Below, piece after piece: positions 24,901 through 33,900 of a stretch of 64,000 bases of DNA (position 1 is its first letter; each line of letters begins with the position of its first letter). This stretch comes from Sarcocystis neurona (Eukaryota > Apicomplexa > Conoidasida > Eucoccidiorida > Sarcocystidae), in the NCBI GenBank assembly GCA_000727475.1, contig KL647296.1:1-64000 (forward strand). Direction: 5' to 3'. The position numbers and the translations under genes are program-made. Under the pieces are notes generated by a model that worked only from the letters and a program-made list of their open reading frames with translations, was not told the origin of the DNA and made no database searches.

Positions 24901-27900
24901 TGGCGTTGTGTGCTGGGGGGCGACTGCATCAGCACTGTCCCGTCTGGCTCAACGTCGGCCACTTTTTTTCACGGTAGAGGTAGTGGTGTTTTTCTCGTTG
25001 ACCCCTAGGTTCTTGAAGTTGAAGGAGGAAAGACCGCCGTAGCAGTTGCGGACTTGATCAATCACATTGTTGGTTTGATCTACGTGGACACAGAAGCGAT
25101 GCGCTCCGGTGAACAAGGGGAAGTTGTCGGCAGGCCCTGGGACAGCTATTTTGGCAGACCTAAGGTGGCACTGCATAATGCCCAGGGCTTGTCGTATCCT
25201 TTTACGTTGGGCCGCTACATCCCGACATCCAGCGCAGCATTTGAGATTGCCGGACACCCTACCAGTCTTCTCATGGTGGGAGAGGTAAGCGCCTAAGGCC
25301 GCGCAGTTCTCGTCCGGTTTTTCCTTTAAAAGTTTAATTTGATCATACTCACGCATCCAGAACCAAGCGGCTTGTTGTCTAAGTGCATTGAATTAGTGTA
25401 TGACGCCGTTGTGGCGGGCCGTCTTGCACTGTGTGACCACCAGTGACGTGGTTGCACCATTTTGAAGATCGGGTGGTCGGTCCATTTCATTGTTTCCTAG
25501 GAAAGGCGTTCCTGCGTTTGCAAACGTCACTTTCTGATTTTTGGAAGTTTCTTTTTTTCCTGCAGTGAGGTCCCACTCCGACACCAGCACAGAAATGAGG
25601 CATTGAAAGTTGATTTGGCCACGGCATTGGTCGTGTGCGTGTGGTGATCAGCTGGTGTCAGAACGCGTTGTCTTCTTGGAGCCGCGTCGGAACAGTTTGC
25701 AGTTCTACCGACAAATTCTGATACCTGAAAGGCTTATGTTGACTGGCATACACTTCATCGAGGACAACTTGTTTGTAGCATCAAGGGATTGGTTTAAGGA
25801 TGTTGATCAGGGCGACAGCAACTCGTACGTGTCCATTATGAATCTTGCGGACTTGGTGGACAGCCGATATTTTACCTACCCTGATTTTCGCACAAAAGTT
25901 CAGTCCGGCCTCCACTACAGATTTACCCCAATTGTTTCCGGTAAGTCTCGGCATCTCGCGTCTCGTGGATCACTCACACGAGGAAAAGTGTCCCACACTA
26001 GGACCACATTTTCCACCTGTGAAGAACGCGAGGCTATTACTTGTTCGTTCACGAAAAAGTGGCTACCGTTTACCACAGAATTCTGCCCGCCTGCTCCAAG
26101 ACGTCGTGTGGTGGTGGTCCGTGAAACGACGTGTTTGCGCATTTGTCAGTGGAGTCCCACGGTGTGAGCACGTGGCTTCCCATGTCTCGTCCTGATGAGC
26201 GCAGGTCCACCAATTCAATTCTTCAAGGAGGACACAGACAACAGCAATATGACGGAAATGGGGTTGCACTTAAATTCAAATACTGGCGAGATATCAGGAG
26301 TGATATCACACACCGGCAAATTTCAAGTCTCCATCATTGGCGGGGATCATCTTGGCAGTTACACATGGACACTGACTGGAGAAGCTGGTTGTCGTGCCGG
26401 AGATTATTACAATACGGAACGCGCTGCTTGCGAACCTTGCCCAATAGGCACTTTCAGAGACCAGGAAGCGGATCTTCAGCTCTGCGAAACACACAAGCCC
26501 AATAGCTCTACGCTGTCTGTGGGGTCTACTCAACTTGCCCAGTGTCAGTGCATTGCAGGATTTGAAATTGGCACTCTAGGGGCATGCATACCGTGTCCAG
26601 AGGGTAAGGGCCGGTTATACTTGTAGAGACGCAGGAAGGTAGATTTGAAGGCGCGCAAGCATGTGCGGGTGATGGCACTGCAGATCACTGGAAGCATGGT
26701 CCGCCCGTAGTGCAGTTTTCAAAAAAATTTGCTGACAGTTTGGCTTGTGCGCAGCGGCCACGTAGAATACTTCTGATAAGGTACCACTTGATGTTTTCTC
26801 CCCGAAACGCTAAGGAAGCACCATAGTTTGTATTCAACAGATCTTCGTGCGTGGCTCATGACTATTCACGGGGTCAGATAGAAAAAGTGGAATACACGCG
26901 AAGAGTGACAGTCTCGTAAACACAAGTACCACTTTTGCCTTTCCTTTGTTCCCCTCACTGTTTTTAGGTACTTACAAAGCAACAATTTCAGATTCCAACT
27001 GTACGGGGAAATGCCCGACGAACATGCGCAGCTCGGTAGTAGGGGCTGGAAGCGAAGAAGCGCTCCACTGTGTGTGGTAAGCATTTGAGCGTCGTTTGTG
27101 CTACCGCTCAGGCTGCAAGTCAGGGACGTTGTGCTTTGCTTGTTGAAAGTCACTCTCAGAAATGGGATGTGAAACTGCGTGCTCTGTTCTCAACTGGATT
27201 CTAGTATAAGCAAGTGACTGACTTGTGTCGGCGAACTGACTATTATTGCGCTGTTGTTTCTGTGTTCTAACCGCGGTGCAGTGACTCAGGATATTTCATG
27301 GAGGGAGACACGTGCAAGCCTTGTCCGGTCGGATCTTATTGCACGGGAGATCTTTCGCCCCCCATAAAATGTCCCGAGAATCGCACGACGTCCGGCACAG
27401 TGGCAAGCTCTGCAGACAAATGCAAGTGTATGCCAGGTTTTACGCTCGAGGAAGACGAGTGCGTAATGTGCAGTAGGCTGACGTACAAGAGCGCAGTCGG
27501 CAACGAGCCGTGCACGCCGTGTCCTCAACCGGCTCAATTAGTAGGCACCACACCTATCCTGGCTTCAACCAAGAGGGAAGTGGCGGAGTACACACCCGAT
27601 CCAGGTGCAACGCAGCTCCAAGAATGTCGTCTTTGTGCTTCTGGGTACTTCTTCGACTCCGCCAGTGGAGGGTGCATTCCCTGCAGCAAAAATCACTTCT
27701 GTCCGGGTAGAGATTTAGGACCGAAGAGCTGCGTTGAAAATTCGCTTACTGTTTACGAAGGAGCGGAGACGCCATTTGCATGCAGGTACGTCCACTGTTA
27801 ACGAACCACAGGGTCAGTAAAAACGGAACGAGTAACCTGTGTCTTCGCGCGGTGGCACGCAGTGCCGTTTGCGAAGCTCTTGACAGTTCTGCACGGAGAT

Positions 27901-30900
27901 GCGCGAAATCAGGGCTGACGTTTTGGTCGTCTCATTCCAGGCAGTGGTTCCCCCGTTAACTCAAACTTCACTTCTCACGCACTATAGCCCAGATTTTTGC
28001 AAGCAATTTACTGTAAGGCGGGTTTGTGGCACCACGTTGCTTGCGGTTGTTGACTTGGGGCGATGTTGCCTGCACTGTTTTTTCCCGATTTTCGCTCCCC
28101 AACTCTTCGTCATCACTCTTTTGTTTCCTGCAGGTGTCCAAAAGGGTACGGAAAGATCGCCGAGCGGAATCCTGTGGACCTTACCATTGTCTGCGTTGAG
28201 TGTCCGCGCAACACGTTTCAGCATATTGATGGAGCTGACACAGAGTGTATTCCCTGTCCTTCTGCTACTGTCACAAAAACCACGAAGAGCACAACGTTCA
28301 CAGCATGTGTGGCATCGCCGGGGTACTTTTTTCCAGAAAAACTAGAGCAGATCCTGAGTGGCATCAGTTCGGTTATGGAGTCGTCGACAGCCGAAAACGA
28401 TGAACCTGAAAACGCGGACGCATCCGTTGCAAACCAGTCAGAAGGGGCGGAGGGTCCTGTGGATTTTTCAGCCATCCGACTTGCTGAAGTAAAGTACGAG
28501 CTAATGACTGATGAATTGTCCAACGTGCCTCGCATTTGTTTACCTGGAGACACACTTGTGGAACGGTCGTCGCCGGAAATCAAGATGCAGTCTTACACCG
28601 AATCCTTAGAGAGCTGCATCGAGGCTTGTGCGCGCAACGTGTACTGCACTTCCTTAACATTCCGGCATGGGCACCCTGCGGACCCCTCTTTTGCCACGGT
28701 GGTCGCCAATCACACGGGGATATACATAACTTCCCGATGGCCTTGTGAATTGCACTTCTACGGCAAGGAGCTTACAAAGGATGACATGGAATCACTGCGT
28801 CTCCTGCAAGAAACGGTGCGTCCTTAGAGCCACCCCAGTCTCCTTCTTTTTGAAAAGTATAACTGGCCACGTGTCTCAGTTCTACTGCAGCTACTTGTGT
28901 GCGGTGCAGTGGACGAAAAGTCAGTGAGGTGTCTGATCTGAGGCTTCATGTCGCATAGACCATTTTTGCGGACGCGAGGGGCGCAACGATCTATGACGTT
29001 TGTTGCCAGGTCTGTAGCGAGAGTGAAAACTCTGGCAGCGTCATTGTTCTTCTCTGTGTTGTTCACTGGATCTGCAGAGCACTGAGACAGGAGTCACGTC
29101 ATGTCTCGTGGAACGACAGCTAGAGGACATGCTCTGGAGACGTGTTGTATATCAGGAATGTCCTATGAACGCCTATTGCCCTGGAGATAAAGAAGCCCAA
29201 ATATATGAGTGCCCTTCGTCGTCGGTCACCCTCGTCCCTAGAGCGTCGAGTGTGGATCAGTGCAATTGCATTCCTGGATACCGGTCTGTAGCGGGACAGT
29301 GCGAGCCATGCAGAATCGGGACCTACAAAAACACTACCAGCAACATGAGCTGCACGGAGTGCCCCTCCAGCTTCACAACTGCTGCAGTGGCTAGCATAAG
29401 CGCTTACGATTGTGTCTGTCTTCCTGGGTTGTACATGAAGATGTCAGACGACGTGGATGACGAAGCAAAGTCTCCAGGGAGTAATGCTGACGACAACAAG
29501 GACGGCGCGGAGGCAGACGATATTTTGGAATCTCCGGAAGAAGCGCATACAGAGTCCGAGGCGCCACTGTCACCCAGGGGAAATGAAGAGTTGGAGGAAG
29601 AAGAGGAAGAAGAAGAAGAGGAAGGAGACGAGGAAACACAGCCGAACGGCGAAGTAGGTGCGCAGTCAATCCGGTCCGTAGCAGGTGGCGGTGGGACAGA
29701 AAATGAGATAGAGCAAGATTATGCGAAGATTTTTGAAGCAGATCCTGGCGACGCGAACACTCAAGGCGAGGCAAAAGATTACAGTGTGTTTGAGGGTGGT
29801 GGCTTGCCCAGCGGGAGAGAGGACCGCACTGACAATTTTCCGGACAGCTCCGAGGTTGTGATTCCAGCAGATGAGACACAGAAAGAACGGCAACATCAAG
29901 GTGGTGTTGCGTTGCTGTCTGATCTGGTGCCTGGTGCTGGCTCTGCATCGGACGCGGGGCTGAGCTTCCTGTTGGACACAGTGGCAACGGAACATAGGAA
30001 ACGTAGTGTTACGCGTAGCGCCACAGCCCGAGCGCATGACATATTTGGGATGCACAACGGAGTTCGTAAGGGTGAATTCGCTTCAGCCGTAGAGTTGCAT
30101 GGTAATTTGTTAATTCGGGCAGACAGAGGAGAGGTTGCTGCTTTGGACGTCAAATATGCGGCTGGACGAGGAGGACTCGCCGGTGTTATATTCATAGCCG
30201 ACAAGGGCAGCTCGCTTCTAGATTGGGCAAAGCCGAAGTGGCTAGAGAAGGAGATGCGTGAGAAACTGGAAGAAGTTGTGAAGCTTCACCAGTGCATCCC
30301 TTGTTACAAGCAGATGTACTGCCCGGGTCTGTGGCTAGATCCACCGCTGAATCACACCCACATGCCCCCGCAGCTGTGTCCAGAAGGTTCAAATGTGCCG
30401 TCCTCAACCGTCATTGCCGATAGCATCGAAAAATGTTTGTGTCTTCCTGGATACTCATACGTTGGAGGGGGCGGTGACGACAAGTCTTTAACAATGAGCT
30501 GCAACAAGTGCGCACCCGGAACCTACAAAGAGCTACAGGAAAACTCTCCTTGTGCCGGCCGCTGCATGAAGGACGCCGAAACCTTCGAAGGGGCTGTTGC
30601 AAAAATCCAGTGCTTCTGCAAAGTGGGCAAGTACGCTGTGGAATCGACAGGGACGGACGCCTTGTTTACGTGTCACGATTGCGTGCAAGGGGGAGTTTGT
30701 CCTGGAGGACTCAAGAAGCGGGTTCGGGAAGGCATACAGTCGGACCATAGTTTTGTGGATATCACCATTCATGACCACCAAGTGCCTTTTCCCAGCAAGG
30801 GCTTCTTTGCTGTCTACAAGGAGCTCGGCGACACGGTTTGGGACCCAAGCCTCGTCCCCATGAGTGCAAATTTCACAGGCGATACATTCATAGCAGCAGC

Positions 30901-33900
30901 CGATACGGAAGTTGACTTGTTTAGCCGGAGTATTGTTGACGACGTGAGTTTTTTAAATGTGTCAGGTGGTCGACAGACGGATATGTCACGCCACGCACCT
31001 GGCTCAGCGGCACCATTTGAGGGAGGTCACACGCCTCAGAGGGCTGTGTACCGGTCAAAACGGCTGCCAGTAATGCAGTCGCGCACTGTTGAACAAACCG
31101 GCATGCTGCAGGTTGAACTGAAGAGTGTTGTCAAGATTGGAAACCCCCCCTTGAATCTGCGGTATGAACGCATTCCAGACATACATCCGTGCTTTGAAGA
31201 TATGCGATGTGATGGAGGCCCGCACAACACATGCAGTCGAGGATCTGCAGGATATCTATGTAGCGCGTGCGAGCCTGGATATTCTACGGCTTGGTACAGA
31301 AGCATGTGCGTAGCATGCTTTTCTCTCTGGGCAGAGATAGTGATCTTTTTTTCCATCCGTTTGGTCGTTTGCCTGGTCATCTGGCTGCTTGCATCGCTTA
31401 GCGTCGTCGCAGTAGAGCAGCGAGAACTTGTGCACCCTATTTTACTTAGAATTCTTTTGTCCAACTATTTCTTGTTTTCCGTTTTTGGTCTTATGCCGGA
31501 AACAAGTGTATCTACGTTGTTCGAATGGGCTCCTTTGTATCGTGCCTTTTTCTATACCGGCTATTTCTGTTCTCATGCGTATCTGAAGCTGGCGTGCATT
31601 ACCAGCGCTCTTCAGCTTTCAGTGGAATACCGCCATGCTTGGTATATGCAGCGACTATTCCAAATTTTAGTCCCCGCCTTTGATGCTGTACTACTTACGC
31701 TTGTGAGCATGGCAGCCGTTTCAGTCTACAAAATCGTGTTGATACGCCGTATTCAACGTATTCAGGCAGTTCTGACGCAAGCGCGGGAAACTCGCGGGGG
31801 CGAGTTCTGGACGGACTGCACAATACGAAAGGTCGAAAGTGATCGCTGTTTGGGATTGTTTCGTTACTTGACTTCTCCCACTGTATTCAGCTGGACGGGG
31901 TTCAAGGCCCTTCTGGCAGACCTCATACCTGCGTACACCGTCATCTGGTTTTGGCACTACCCTGCCTTGATCATTCAGTTCAGTGAGCTTATGAGCTGCG
32001 TGGCGACAAGGTACAAGAGTGAGTCTCCTATTTTCGTGCTCTCGGCCATGCCCATACAAAGTTGTAATCCCGACAATCTCTTGTTTTTGGGAGGTTTCAT
32101 CCTAGGAATCTCGGGTATTCTCCTGTGGGGAGTGGGTACTATTATTTTGCTCGTAGTTTATATTCAGCACAGTCAAGATGCCGAACCTATTCAAGTGCGA
32201 CTGCGGCGTAGCTTTTTGACCAACGGGTACCAGGTTCAATATCGGGCTTGGGAGGCGGTATTAACCGTTCGTAAAGGAGCACTTGCTCTGGTCATGGCGA
32301 TGAACATCCACCTGAATAGTGCTGGAGCGCAAGAAGTTTTTCGAAGCTCTGCGAATCTGGCCATTTCCGTCGTGTACGTCATGATGCAGCTGATAATGGA
32401 ACCATACGACAAGAGAAGCCATAATCTTGCGAACCGGGTGGAATTTTATGGTTTGCTTGCGCACGTTGTTAACGGTGTTATCATACAAGGAAGCTACTAT
32501 TTCGACGCCTTCAAGTACGTGGGCCCGATTCCCATCGTTGTCACTTCCCTCTTCTATCTGTACGTCCTCTGGAGCCTCTTCGTTGAATGGGGACGCACCG
32601 TCATCATGCGGCCCTATCTGGCAAGGATTCCCTCATTCTGGCGATATTACAATCGCGTAACTCGCTCTCTGGCACGGCTATATGCTGCCGGGAATGCCAA
32701 GATTTACTACAACTACATTACCAAAGATATGGTTGTGGAGGCTGCGACCAAATTACGTGTATTTCACATACGACGACTTTTGAGGCGCAGAGGATACGAG
32801 TCGACCTACAGAAAGATCAACTACGAAAATCGTCTTTACTTTGTAGCAGCTCTCACCGATTCCCTTTCCCAGTTGGTTATTGCGTGGTGTCAGTTCACCA
32901 TTCCTGGCGACTGGCTAGACTTTACCATCCGGTACGCCTTCTGCTATTGTTTCTGGCAGCGTCACCATGGAGCGATCAAATTTCGGGTGCCTATGGATTC
33001 GGAAGAGTTTGACAGCATAAAGCCGGATTTGTTTTCGGATTGGTATCACAGGCCGGAAGTCAGCGAAAACGAAGACGCGGACGTGGACATGTTTGAAGGG
33101 AAGGAGTACGTCTGCAATGAAGCCGAAGAGGAGCTGCTACGGCTCATGCTAGATGACGACGTCTACGACGACAGTCCCATAACACTGATGGAATTGTACG
33201 TGGCTGTCCAGTCTATGAGATACATACCGCAGGCACAACTTCGTAGACTCCACTATTGGTACCGAGAGAGGATTGCCAACGCGAGCAACACCTTAATTCC
33301 GGAGACACGGAGAGAGAACGAGGAGCTAAAGAACGAAATAGAAGAGCTGAATGAGACTCTTCGGCAAATGACGGGGACGAAAGAAATTCCCGGAGCCCCA
33401 TCATTTTCTCCCATGGATTTCTTTTTTACCGTTGAGATGGTCCAGCAGGCTCACATGGAAGTCGCCCGCTTGCAAGAACAACTCGAGAAAGCAATAGAAG
33501 AGATAACACGCAATAGGGTTGCGCAGGCAGTGGCAACTCACCTGCTGATAGGCTTGCAACAAGAGGAGGCAGAGCACGCCAGAGAGGAGGCAGCAGAAGC
33601 AACAGGCGAGGTCCCGTCACTCCCTGTTGCAGTGGGGCAGGAGGCCGCGCGAGAACCACGCCAACCCCTTATAGGGGCAATAGCACTTCTCGCCTCGAAG
33701 GAAGAAGAACGCATGCGCTACTTGTCAGAGAAGAAGATTCAAACGACGCTCCGTGGCAGAAGGGATCTTGGAAAGAGAAAACTTAAAATACCAGAAAAAC
33801 GGCTCGATAGGGCTGCAACAAGTCGTACTCTTCAGCGAGGCTTTGTCACACGACGCACCTTAAGTGGTCCTGGAGGGCGACAAGGAGGCCGTTCAACTCT

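Noticed and set aside
29391..29987. Minus-strand open frame of 198 codons
   Set aside because: Antisense shadow of the Glu-rich and GCC2/GCC3 part of locus A, rich in Leu/Pro/His as expected of complementary sequence.
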